Part shown: one piece after another, positions 33,723 to 42,129 of the stretch | Layout: every line of letters begins with the position of its first letter | Numbering within the stretch: the first letter of the stretch is position 1 | Assembly (NCBI GenBank): GCA_017430225.1 | Contig: JAFRNK010000029.1 | Span: 1 to 64,000 of the forward strand | Direction: 5' to 3' | Origin: Clostridia bacterium | GTDB lineage: Bacteria > Bacillota > Clostridia > Christensenellales > Aristaeellaceae | DNA length: 64,000 nt | Notes under the pieces: generated by a model | The model's database searches: none | Told to the model about the DNA's origin: nothing | What the model saw: only the letters and a program-made list of their open reading frames with translations | Program-made: the position numbers and the translations under genes

Positions 33723-34664
33723 ATGCTCAAATATGTCCTAAAACGCCTGGCAGCCTCTGTGGTGACACTGGCGATCGTCATTACGCTGGTGTTCATCCTC
33801 CTCAGGCAGATGCCCATCGAAGGCTACTTTGACAATTTCGAGAAGCTGAATGAAGCGCAGATCAACGCCAAGCTCGCCAACCTGGGCCTGACGCAGCCGA
33901 TCTTCGTCCAGCTCCGGAATTTCTTTGGCAAGCTCCTTCATGGGGATCTGGGCCTCTCCTCACGCTACAGCGTGGGTACGCCCATCAGCCAGATCATCGC
34001 GCAGAAGGCGCCCCTCTCCATGTGGATGGGGCTTATGAGCATGGCTATTTCCCTGCTGACCGGCATCCCGCTGGGCTCTGCCATGGCGCGCTCCAAGTCC
34101 GGATTCTGGGATAAGTTTGGCACGGTCTTCATCGTGTTCATCAACGCGGTTCCCGCGGCGGTCTACTATATTTTCATCCAGATGTACGGCACCAGCCTGA
34201 TGGGCATTTCCATGCTGTTCGACCGCGCCAATCCGGTCACCTGGATCCTGCCCGTCCTCAGTATGTCGCTCGGCTCTACGGCGTCCTACGCGATGTGGAT
34301 CAGGCGCTACATGCTGGACGAAATGAACAAGGACTACGTCCGGCTGGCGCGGGCGAAGGGCGTCCAGAGCCAGAAGATCATGATGCGGCACGTGTTCCGC
34401 AACGCGTTCGTACCGATGATCCAGTATATCCCGTCCTCGATCATGTATACTATCTGTGGCTCGATCTACATTGAGTCGCTGTATTCCGTGCCCGGCATGG
34501 GCGGCCTGCTGGTGGACGTGATCGGCCGCCAGGACAATCCCATGGTCCAGGCGCTGGTCATGATCTATTCCGCTATCGGCATCATCGGCCTTCTGCTGGG
34601 CGACCTGCTGATGGGTGTGATCGACCCGAGGATCAGCTTTGTGAAGAAGGAGGGAGCGCGCTGA
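33723..34664 (+). CDS. Peptide ABC transporter permease (OppB-like)
   Basis: 313 aa, about six membrane helices. N-terminal MLKYVLKRLAASVVTLAIV is typical of OppB/DppB, with the extracytoplasmic loop 35-95 and the EAA cytoplasmic loop DYVRLARAKGVQSQKIMMRHVFRNA at about residues 200-225 that docks to the ATPase. It forms the channel with the next gene's product. CGAGG at 33710-33714 selects ATG 33723 over a TTG two codons upstream. It overlaps the next start by one base. Confidence 0.93.
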   Translation: MLKYVLKRLAASVVTLAIVITLVFILLRQMPIEGYFDNFEKLNEAQINAKLANLGLTQPIFVQLRNFFGKLLHGDLGLSSRYSVGTPISQIIAQKAPLSMWMGLMSMAISLLTGIPLGSAMARSKSGFWDKFGTVFIVFINAVPAAVYYIFIQMYGTSLMGISMLFDRANPVTWILPVLSMSLGSTASYAMWIRRYMLDEMNKDYVRLARAKGVQSQKIMMRHVFRNAFVPMIQYIPSSIMYTICGSIYIESLYSVPGMGGLLVDVIGRQDNPMVQALVMIYSAIGIIGLLLGDLLMGVIDPRISFVKKEGAR

Positions 34665-36073
34665 TGAAGAGCCTGTTCAACGCCAAAGCGCGTACCCTCG
34701 AGCAGCATATCAACGACACGGCACGGGACAATAAGCCCCCGGAGGTGGGGGACGAACTGTTCGTGCTCGCCGATTACGATGAGAGCCGGGCGGAACAGAC
34801 GGGTTATTCCAACTACTCCTACTGGCGCTCCACGCTGCAGGCCTTCCTGCACAACAGGACCGCGGTCGCCATGCTGATCGTGCTCGTCGTGCTGCTGGCC
34901 TTCACGTTCATCCAGCCGCTGCTGCCCGGGCAGTACGGGGCGAATACCATCAACAACGACCCGGTGACCGGCATCCAGCTGCAGAACCAGTCGCCCTCCC
35001 TGACGACGGTCTATACCAGGGTGCCCGAGGGGATTTTGCTGACCGGCCGGAGGCTGGACGGGGACTGGTATACCGTGTCCAACGTGCTGTCCTCCATCAA
35101 GGCGCGTCAGGCCTTTACCGTCGTGGAATACGGCGCTGAGTGGTGCAGGATCGATTACAAAGGCCAGACGGGCTACATCAAGAACAATTTCCAGACCAAG
35201 CTCAAGCTGCCCGACGATCCGACGGCCGTGCCGTACGAAAGCAAGTCGTCCTTCAACGTGCAGATGTACCAGGAGCCGATGGATCTGACCAACAAGGGCG
35301 CGATGCTCTACGCCGCGGCGGAGGACATCGCCGAGGTCGGGGACGGCCAGGTCAAAACGGTGCGCGAGGCAGACTTAAGGACGCTGCCCTCCGACCAACC
35401 CTTCTTTTTCGGCACCAACAACATCGGCCAGGACCTGTGGGCCCGCGTATGGAGCGGCACCCGCACGAGCCTGTGGATTGGCTTTGTGGTCGGCTTTTTC
35501 GAAGCGCTGATCGGTATCATGGTCGGCATTTTGTGGGGCTATGTGCGCGCGCTCGACCGCATTATCACGGAGATCTACAATGTGCTGGACAATATCCCCA
35601 ACACGATCATCCTGATCCTGATCTCGTACATCATGCGCCCCGGCATCACCACGCTGATCTTCGCCATGTCGCTCACGCGCTGGCTGGGCATGGCGCGGTT
35701 CATCCGCAACCAGATCGTCATCATCCGCGACCGGGATTACAACCTGGCCTCCCGCTGCCTGGGCACGGGCACCTGGCGCATCATGATCAGGAACCTGCTG
35801 CCCTACCTGGTCAGCGTTATCATGCTGCGCATGGCGCTGGCGATTCCCGGCGCGATCGGCAGTGAAGTTTTCATCACCTATATCGGCCTCGGCCTGTCCG
35901 TGGATACACCGTCGCTGGGCAACCTGATCAACGAAGGCCGCAAGCTCATCACCAGCGCGTCGCTGCGCTACCAGCTGATCTTCCCGGCGATCGTGCTGTC
36001 CATCATCACGATCTCGTTCTATATCATCGGCAACGCCTTCGCGGACGCCGCTGACCCCAAGAACCATCTGTAA
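34664..36073 (+). CDS. Peptide ABC transporter permease (OppC-like) with extracytoplasmic SH3b-like insert
   Basis: 469 aa, against about 300 for the family. After a 65-residue cytoplasmic N-terminus and the first membrane helix (66-87), about 110 extra residues form an extracytoplasmic region before the canonical FGTNNIGQDLWARVWSGTRTSL block (249 on). Within it residues about 135-180 look like an SH3b domain: WYTVSNVLSSIKARQAFTVV then EWCRIDYKGQTGYIKNNF. The rest is a normal DppC-type permease with five helices and the EAA loop YNLASRCLGTGTWRIMIRN. The insert could bind cell wall or the substrate-binding protein (inference). Starts at ATG 34664, overlapping the oppB-like stop. Confidence 0.92.
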   Translation: MKSLFNAKARTLEQHINDTARDNKPPEVGDELFVLADYDESRAEQTGYSNYSYWRSTLQAFLHNRTAVAMLIVLVVLLAFTFIQPLLPGQYGANTINNDPVTGIQLQNQSPSLTTVYTRVPEGILLTGRRLDGDWYTVSNVLSSIKARQAFTVVEYGAEWCRIDYKGQTGYIKNNFQTKLKLPDDPTAVPYESKSSFNVQMYQEPMDLTNKGAMLYAAAEDIAEVGDGQVKTVREADLRTLPSDQPFFFGTNNIGQDLWARVWSGTRTSLWIGFVVGFFEALIGIMVGILWGYVRALDRIITEIYNVLDNIPNTIILILISYIMRPGITTLIFAMSLTRWLGMARFIRNQIVIIRDRDYNLASRCLGTGTWRIMIRNLLPYLVSVIMLRMALAIPGAIGSEVFITYIGLGLSVDTPSLGNLINEGRKLITSASLRYQLIFPAIVLSIITISFYIIGNAFADAADPKNHL

Positions 36074-36082
36074 GAGGCGCAC

Positions 36083-37126
36083 ATGTCGGAAAAGACGGAA
36101 AACCCCATTCTGCGGGTCGAACATCTGGATATCAAATTCAACCTGCGCGGTAAGGTGCTGCACGCCATCCGCGACGTTTCGCTGGACCTGTACGAGGGCG
36201 AGACGCTGGCCATCGTGGGCGAGAGCGGCTCGGGCAAGAGCGTGTTGACCAAGGCGTTCATGGGTCTCAACGACATCAACGGCTGGATCGATCATGGCAG
36301 CATCCTGTACCAGGGCAAGGACCTGGCGCAGTACAAGACCGAGAAGGAGTGGCTGACGATCCGCGGCCGCGAGATCGCCATGGTGCTGCAGGACCCGATG
36401 ACCAGCCTGAACCCGCTCAAGACCATCGGCGCTCAGATCGAGGAAGCGCTGCGCCTGCACCAGGGCCTGCGCGGCGAAGCGGCGAAGGCGAAGACGATTG
36501 AACTTTTGAACGATGTCGGCATCACCGAGCCGGAACGCCGCCGCAAGCAGTATCCGCACGAGTTTTCGGGCGGAATGCGGCAGCGCGTGATCATCGCCAT
36601 CGCGCTGGCCTGCAATCCGCGCATCCTGATCTGCGACGAGCCCACGACCGCGCTGGACGTGACCATCCAGGCGCAGATCATTCGCCTGATTTACGACCTG
36701 GTGCACAAGCTGCACCTGACGGCGATCTATATCACGCACGATTTGGGCGTGGTCGCCAACGTGGCGGACCGCGTGGCGGTCATGTACGCCGGGGACATCG
36801 TGGAGATCGGCACCAGCCGAGAGGTCTTCTACGAGCCGGCGCATCCCTATACCTGGGCTTTGCTCTCCTCCCTGCCGCAGCTGGGCAAGAAGGGGGAAGA
36901 CCTGTACACCATCCGTGGCACGCCGCCGAACCTGTATAACGAGATCATCGGCGACGCGTTTGCGCCGCGCAATCCGCAGGCCCTGCAGGCGGACTTTGTC
37001 GAGCGGCCGCCGTTCTTTGAGATCACCCCCACGCACAAAGCGCGGACGTGGCTCCTGGACAGCCGTGCCCCGCATATTGATCCGCCGAAAGTGCTGTCCC
37101 GGATCAGGAAACTGGGGAACTCCTGA
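36083..37126 (+). CDS. Peptide ABC transporter ATP-binding protein (OppD-like)
   Basis: 347 aa. Full ABC nucleotide-binding domain: Walker A GESGSGKS (about residue 47), Q-loop MVLQDPMTSLNP, signature FSGGMRQR, Walker B LICDEPTTALD and the H-loop YITHDLG. The C-terminal oligopeptide-transporter domain is present (HPYTWALLSSLPQ, IRGTPPNLYNEI) but the usual four cysteines that bind a [4Fe-4S] cluster in many DppD/OppD proteins are all missing (DAFAPRNPQALQADF). It follows oppC by 9 nt and would pair with the next gene's ATPase. Confidence 0.94.
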   Translation: MSEKTENPILRVEHLDIKFNLRGKVLHAIRDVSLDLYEGETLAIVGESGSGKSVLTKAFMGLNDINGWIDHGSILYQGKDLAQYKTEKEWLTIRGREIAMVLQDPMTSLNPLKTIGAQIEEALRLHQGLRGEAAKAKTIELLNDVGITEPERRRKQYPHEFSGGMRQRVIIAIALACNPRILICDEPTTALDVTIQAQIIRLIYDLVHKLHLTAIYITHDLGVVANVADRVAVMYAGDIVEIGTSREVFYEPAHPYTWALLSSLPQLGKKGEDLYTIRGTPPNLYNEIIGDAFAPRNPQALQADFVERPPFFEITPTHKARTWLLDSRAPHIDPPKVLSRIRKLGNS

Positions 37127-37173
37127 TTTAAATCAGCATTATCCAGGCCAATGAAAGAAAAGCAGGTGCATCA

Positions 37174-38109
<936 letters not shown>

Positions 38110-38117
38110 AGCGAGGA

Positions 38118-38221
38118 GTGATGAGTGAGGAGTTGCCCGCCTGCCGTAAGCAGGCTGCAAAGATCATACAATCTCTGAATGTATGCATATAGAGATTGTA
38201 CCTGAACTCATCACTCATCAC
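38118..38221. repeat. Nested inverted-repeat (MITE-like) element before alr
   Basis: GTGATGAGTGAGGAGTT (38118-38134) is nearly complementary to AACTCATCACTCATCAC (38205-38221), one mismatch. Inside, TACAATCTCT (38167-38176) pairs perfectly with AGAGATTGTA (38191-38200), and CCTGC/GCAGG form a third small stem. No ORF. A part copy lies after alr. Confidence 0.65.
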
Positions 38222-38248
38222 TTATTGATTCATATTTGGAGCAAAGAA

Positions 38249-39343
38249 ATGAGTGACAAAAACAAATCTCGTGCCTGGCTTGAGGTGGACCTGGGCGCGC
38301 TGATGGCGAATTACCGGGAAGCCCACAGCCTGCTGAAGCCGGGCGTTGAAATGATCTGCGTGCTGAAGGCGGATGCTTACGGTTACGGTGCGAAGCGGGT
38401 CGGGCAGGCGCTGTACGAGGGCGGCGTGCGCTTTTTTGCTGTGGCGACCGTTCCGGAAGCCCTGGAACTGATCGACGCTCTGCCGAAGGATATCCGTGTG
38501 CTGTGCATGGGTGAGCCCGCGCCGGAAGAGTTTGAGACCTGCATTCGCGCGGGCATCCGCGTGACGGTCGGGCGTGCGGAGATCCTGCCCGCACTGAGCC
38601 GCGCCGCGCAGCTCATGAATCGCCCGGCAATCGTACATATCAAGCTGGATACCGGGCTTCATCGCCTCGGCTTTACCGACGTGGCCGACTTGCTGCCCGC
38701 CATGAAGCAGGAAGGCATTATCTACGAAGGCGTATACAGTCACCTGGCACTCAGGAACCGGGAGCAGTCGTGCGCACAGCACGAGCTTTTTGCCGAAATG
38801 GTGAAAACGCTGGAAGCCGCGGGATGGCATTTCCCCATGGTCCACCTGCTGGATTCCATCGGCCTGGTCCGGTACCCGGACTGGCAGTACGACGCGGTGC
38901 GCGTCGGCGCGTTCCTGTACGGCAACGTCCCGCCTGCCTATGAGCATTTCGAGCGCAGGCAGGCGGTCGGCCGCTTCTGTGCGCGGGTCAAGCGTGTGGC
39001 GACTGTCCCGGCAGGGGAGGGCATTGGCTACGACGAAACGCCGCTGACGCGTGAAACGCGGGTCGCGACGCTCTCTGTCGGCTATGTCGACGGCTATGCC
39101 CGGTCGCTGTCCGGCGCTGGTGAAGTCGAGATCCACGGCTGCCGCGCAAAGGTGCTGGGGCTCATCTGTATGGACCAGATGATGGTCGATGTCACCGATA
39201 TCCCGGACGTTCGCGCGGGAGACACCGCGGTGCTGCTCGGCGGCGGCATCACGCTCAACGAGCTGGCTGAATGGGGGCACCTGAACCGCAACGGCGTCAC
39301 CGCCTGCATCGGGCCGAGGGTGCCGCGAGTCTATAAGAGTTAG
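38249..39343 (+). CDS. alr: Alanine racemase
   Basis: 364 aa, PLP enzyme making D-alanine for peptidoglycan. The PLP lysine is in VLKADAYGYGA (residues about 37-47), the C-terminal active-site tyrosine in the GIGYDETPLTRET region (about 258), and LGLICMDQMMVDVTD binds across the dimer. GGAG at 38238-38241 supports ATG 38249; the 22 extra codons of the longest frame fall inside the repeat element. No operon partner; repeats flank it on both sides. Confidence 0.95.
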   Translation: MSDKNKSRAWLEVDLGALMANYREAHSLLKPGVEMICVLKADAYGYGAKRVGQALYEGGVRFFAVATVPEALELIDALPKDIRVLCMGEPAPEEFETCIRAGIRVTVGRAEILPALSRAAQLMNRPAIVHIKLDTGLHRLGFTDVADLLPAMKQEGIIYEGVYSHLALRNREQSCAQHELFAEMVKTLEAAGWHFPMVHLLDSIGLVRYPDWQYDAVRVGAFLYGNVPPAYEHFERRQAVGRFCARVKRVATVPAGEGIGYDETPLTRETRVATLSVGYVDGYARSLSGAGEVEIHGCRAKVLGLICMDQMMVDVTDIPDVRAGDTAVLLGGGITLNELAEWGHLNRNGVTACIGPRVPRVYKS

Positions 39344-39357
39344 GAGTTATGAAGTGG

Positions 39358-39390
39358 GAGTGAGGAGTTGGAGTTTGTCCGATACTCCAA
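39358..39390. repeat. Second short copy of the alr-flanking repeat
   Basis: The 13-mer GAGTGAGGAGTTG (39358-39370) is identical to 38123-38135. It runs into a small perfect inverted repeat TTGGAGT/ACTCCAA (39368-39374 and 39384-39390). Confidence 0.55.
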
Positions 39391-39395
39391 TAATA

Positions 39396-39435
39396 TAAAA
39401 GCGCGCTGTTCGCCGGGTGATCGGCGGTCAGCGCG
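39396..39435 (-). terminator. Terminator of the minus-strand kinase operon
   Basis: On the minus strand CGCGCTGACCGCCG folds with GGCGAACAGCGCG, followed by CTTTTATATT. It lies 18 bp after the kinase stop. Confidence 0.68.
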
Positions 39436-39453
39436 TGATTTATTATTCGGATC

Positions 39454-40236
39454 TCACAGGTGGACGATATCTTCGTCAGTGTACTGCTTGGATAAAAAAA
39501 CGGTGCTTTTGTCCGGGAAGATTTCCTCGCACAGCCGGAGTTCGAGCTCCTGGCGATGGCGGAAATGGTCGATCAGTGCCGCTTCGCCTTTGAGTCCGTG
39601 GGCTTTCGCGAAAGGGCTCTCGTCGAAGTACTGCTGCATCATGGGGAACCATAGTTCGTTTCCGGCTTCGTCAGACCGTTCCTTCCGGATGACGGCCAGA
39701 TTGCCTTCAATGCTTTCTGACCGGAGATATACGATCCGGTAATCCCTGCCTTCGAGCGCCTCCTTCACGAGCCGGAAATGGCGGAGGATCCCGTCGTCCG
39801 GCATGTTGCGAAACAGGATCATGTCTTCGACCGTATTCTGGAACAGGGAGCATTCAAAGATCGTCTTATCCCCGTTCCAGTTCCGGTACCGGCTGAGTGC
39901 CACGTCTTTGAACCGGTCGTAAGGGATGCGTCCGTTATAGATCTCGTACTGCTCGAGGTCCTGATAGAACGCCCTGTCGTCCGTCATGACTTTCGTGTAG
40001 CAGACGATCAGATGATTGCCTTCCGGGTACGTCTTTTCCTCGATCGCGGTCCTCAGGCCGGGGTACTTCGCGATGATATTCCGGTAGTGCGCTTCATCGA
40101 CGTAAGCGCACCAGGCGAGCTCGACCGGGGAGTAATCTCCTTCTCGGACAGCCGTATAACCGGCTTTGGCCTCGGACAGTTTCTGCACTAGAGTGCTCTT
40201 GCCGCTGCCCTGCAGTCCTTCAATAAAGTAATTCAT
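39454..40236 (-). CDS. Uncharacterised P-loop kinase-like protein
   Basis: 260 aa, single P-loop NTPase domain with Walker A GLQGSGKST at residues 7-15. A DxD-like or lid region follows (TIFECSLFQNTVEDM, residues about 125-140) as in deoxynucleoside-kinase-like and thymidylate-kinase-like folds. The family is unnamed to me; a small-molecule kinase is likely. It is the last gene of a three-gene minus-strand unit with a cysteine-rich protein (no gap) and a nucleotidase-like HD protein, which suggests nucleotide or nucleoside chemistry (inference). Confidence 0.78.
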   Translation of the reverse strand: MNYFIEGLQGSGKSTLVQKLSEAKAGYTAVREGDYSPVELAWCAYVDEAHYRNIIAKYPGLRTAIEEKTYPEGNHLIVCYTKVMTDDRAFYQDLEQYEIYNGRIPYDRFKDVALSRYRNWNGDKTIFECSLFQNTVEDMILFRNMPDDGILRHFRLVKEALEGRDYRIVYLRSESIEGNLAVIRKERSDEAGNELWFPMMQQYFDESPFAKAHGLKGEAALIDHFRHRQELELRLCEEIFPDKSTVFLSKQYTDEDIVHL

Positions 40237-40704
40237 CTATGCCTCCGGATCGCGGGCATCATAGCTTGATGACAGGCGGCAGGGCTTTTCCTGAAGATTA
40301 TGCTCCTTATGATAGAAGGCACGCTGCAGCATGCCGAACTCCGCTTCGTTTTCGCAGGCGACGCGGCACTGCTTTTCCTTCTCTGCGGAGCGCGAAAGCA
40401 TCTCCGCGATCTTTTCGCATGGATAGTCGATGCACTCTTTGCAGGCGCTCACCTTGTGCTCCCGCAGGCAGGGAATCAGCATGAAAGAACAGGTCCCCCT
40501 GCTCCCGCATCCGCTGCAGCGGATCTCGCTGTTCGACACGATATGATCCCGCCAGCCGGCCTTCATCCAGAACTCAGCGGTCTCACGCAGTTCGTCCTCA
40601 GTTCTGGCCAGAAAGCGCGGGCACACTGCGCAGTCGTCCCCGCAGACGGAATAGACCGATTCGGCTTGCGCCAATTCTTTCAGGCGCTCTCTGTACCACT
40701 CCAT
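40237..40704 (-). CDS. DUF3795-like cysteine-rich protein
   Basis: 155 aa with 13 cysteines, arranged as CGDDCAVCPRF near the N-terminus, CSGCGSRGTCSFMLIPCL in the middle and CKECIDYPC after that. This pattern fits DUF3795, whose members probably bind zinc or an Fe-S cluster; function unknown. AAAGGAG on the minus strand selects ATG 40704, 25 codons inside the longest frame. It directly abuts the kinase gene. Confidence 0.8.
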   Translation of the reverse strand: MEWYRERLKELAQAESVYSVCGDDCAVCPRFLARTEDELRETAEFWMKAGWRDHIVSNSEIRCSGCGSRGTCSFMLIPCLREHKVSACKECIDYPCEKIAEMLSRSAEKEKQCRVACENEAEFGMLQRAFYHKEHNLQEKPCRLSSSYDARDPEA

Positions 40705-40721
40705 GATGGTCTCCTTTGCCT

Positions 40722-41315
40722 TTACAGCGTCTCTCCCTGGGAGATCTCGTCCAGCGTCATCCCGAAGCCGGGCACGCACTCGCGCATGAAGTCACGCACC
40801 TCCGGCAGTTCGATGCGGTCGATGGAGGAGCGGAGGGTATAGGCGGCGTTCTCGAACTCGGTGTTGCCGGCTTTCTTTTCCTCGATACACTTGATGTAGG
40901 CGCTGATCTTGTCCGCGGCCTTGACCAGCTTCCATTCGGGCGAGTTTTCGTCATGCGCGATCAGCGGGGTATAGGCTTTCTGCAGGTCGTCGGGCAGCAT
41001 GGAGAGCAAGCGACGGTTGGCGATTTCCTCCAGGCGGCGGTATTCCTGCTTGAGCTGGGGATTGTTGTGCTTGACCGGGGTGGGCATGTCGCCGGTGATG
41101 ACCTCGCTCGCGTCGTGATAAAGCGCCAGCGCCATCACCTGGCCAGGGTCGTACTGCCCGCCGTGGCGCTCATTGGCCAGGATGGCCAGGGCATGCGCGA
41201 TCATCGCCGTCTGCGCAGCGTGCTCGGTGTCGTTTTCCGGCATCGTGTTGCGCATCAGGCCCCAGCGGTTGATATATTTCATACGGTTGATATAGGCGAA
41301 AAAATGGTACAGCAT
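40722..41315 (-). CDS. YfbR-like HD-domain 5'-nucleotidase
   Basis: 197 aa. It opens MLYHFFAYINRMKYINRWGLMRN, matching E. coli YfbR (HFFA...INRWPLMRN), which cleaves deoxynucleoside 5'-monophosphates. The HD-fold metal ligands are in TEHAAQTAMIAHAL and LYHDASEVITGDMPTPVK, and a distal Asp in KAADKISAYIKC. GAGGGA upstream and homology select ATG 41315 rather than 41339. It heads the kinase/DUF3795 unit. Confidence 0.92.
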   Translation of the reverse strand: MLYHFFAYINRMKYINRWGLMRNTMPENDTEHAAQTAMIAHALAILANERHGGQYDPGQVMALALYHDASEVITGDMPTPVKHNNPQLKQEYRRLEEIANRRLLSMLPDDLQKAYTPLIAHDENSPEWKLVKAADKISAYIKCIEEKKAGNTEFENAAYTLRSSIDRIELPEVRDFMRECVPGFGMTLDEISQGETL

Positions 41316-41365
41316 AACAGTGTCCCTCGAATCAGTCATTCGCCCCTGTTCGGCGGCGGATTATT

Positions 41366-41394
41366 ATTGTATATGATATGGTCTGATTTTTCAA
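41366..41394 (-). promoter_or_regulatory. Probable promoter of the yfbR-like unit
   Basis: On the minus strand TTGAAA (41389-41394), 17 nt, TACAAT (41366-41371). Confidence 0.58.
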
Positions 41395-41424
41395 GACTGA
41401 TTGTCCGGAAACGCGGCAGCTTGT

Positions 41425-42129
41425 TTATTCGCTGACCTTCATCATGCGATATCCTATGCCTACATGGGTCTGGATATAAACTTGGGTGTCGGAAGAGGAT
41501 TCCAGCTTCTTGCGCAGGGTCGCCATGAATACGCGCAGGGAAGCCACGTTGGTTTCCCACGCCGTACCCCAGACCTGCTGGGTGATATATTTGTGTGTGA
41601 GTACCTTCCCGCAGTTGCGGGCCAGCACGCACAGAAGCTTGTATTCAATGGGCGTCAGGTGCAGTTCTTCCTCGCGCATATACGCGCACCCGGCAGCATA
41701 GTCGATTCTGAGCGGGCCGTTGACAAAGACCGCTGTTTCCGGGCTCTCGTTCTGTGCCTGGTTCAGGCGCCGAAGCGTGACCCTGAGCCGTGCCAGCAGT
41801 TCGTCCACCGAAAAGGGCTTGGTCAGGTAATCGTCCGCTCCAGCGTCCAGTGCTTCGATTTTGTCGCTGTCGTCGCTGCGCGCGCTGATGACGATGATGG
41901 GCATGTTCGACCAGGAGCGGATCTTGCGGATCACCTCCACGCCGTCCAGATCGGGCAGGCCCAGATCTAGGAGCATGATATCCGGGTTATGGGAGGACGC
42001 TTCCATGATCGCGCTGCCCGCGTTGGCCGCGACCAGTGCGCGGTAATCGTGGCTTTCCAGCGCCACGGAGATCAGGTTGCGGATGGGCGGGTCGTCCTCC
42101 ACGATCAGGATCAGCGGCTTATTCATCAA
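41425..42129 (-). CDS. kdpE: KdpE-like response regulator
   Basis: 234 aa, OmpR/PhoB-type regulator. The receiver domain (residues 1-120) has EDD at 11-13, the phospho-Asp in MLLDLGLPDLDG and the Lys in TKPFS. The winged-helix DNA-binding domain (135-232) ends RVFMATLRKKLESSSD and THVGIGYRM, as in KdpE. It overlaps the kinase gene by 11 nt. In this cluster it likely controls the linked Ktr-type potassium uptake genes rather than a KdpFABC pump, none of which is present here. Confidence 0.9.
   Translation of the reverse strand: MMNKPLILIVEDDPPIRNLISVALESHDYRALVAANAGSAIMEASSHNPDIMLLDLGLPDLDGVEVIRKIRSWSNMPIIVISARSDDSDKIEALDAGADDYLTKPFSVDELLARLRVTLRRLNQAQNESPETAVFVNGPLRIDYAAGCAYMREEELHLTPIEYKLLCVLARNCGKVLTHKYITQQVWGTAWETNVASLRVFMATLRKKLESSSDTQVYIQTHVGIGYRMMKVSE

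Noticed and set aside
35375..37075. 566-aa minus-strand ORF opposite the oppC and oppD genes
   Set aside because: Spans two well supported genes, Arg/Gln/Asp-rich antisense composition, no RBS and no domain.
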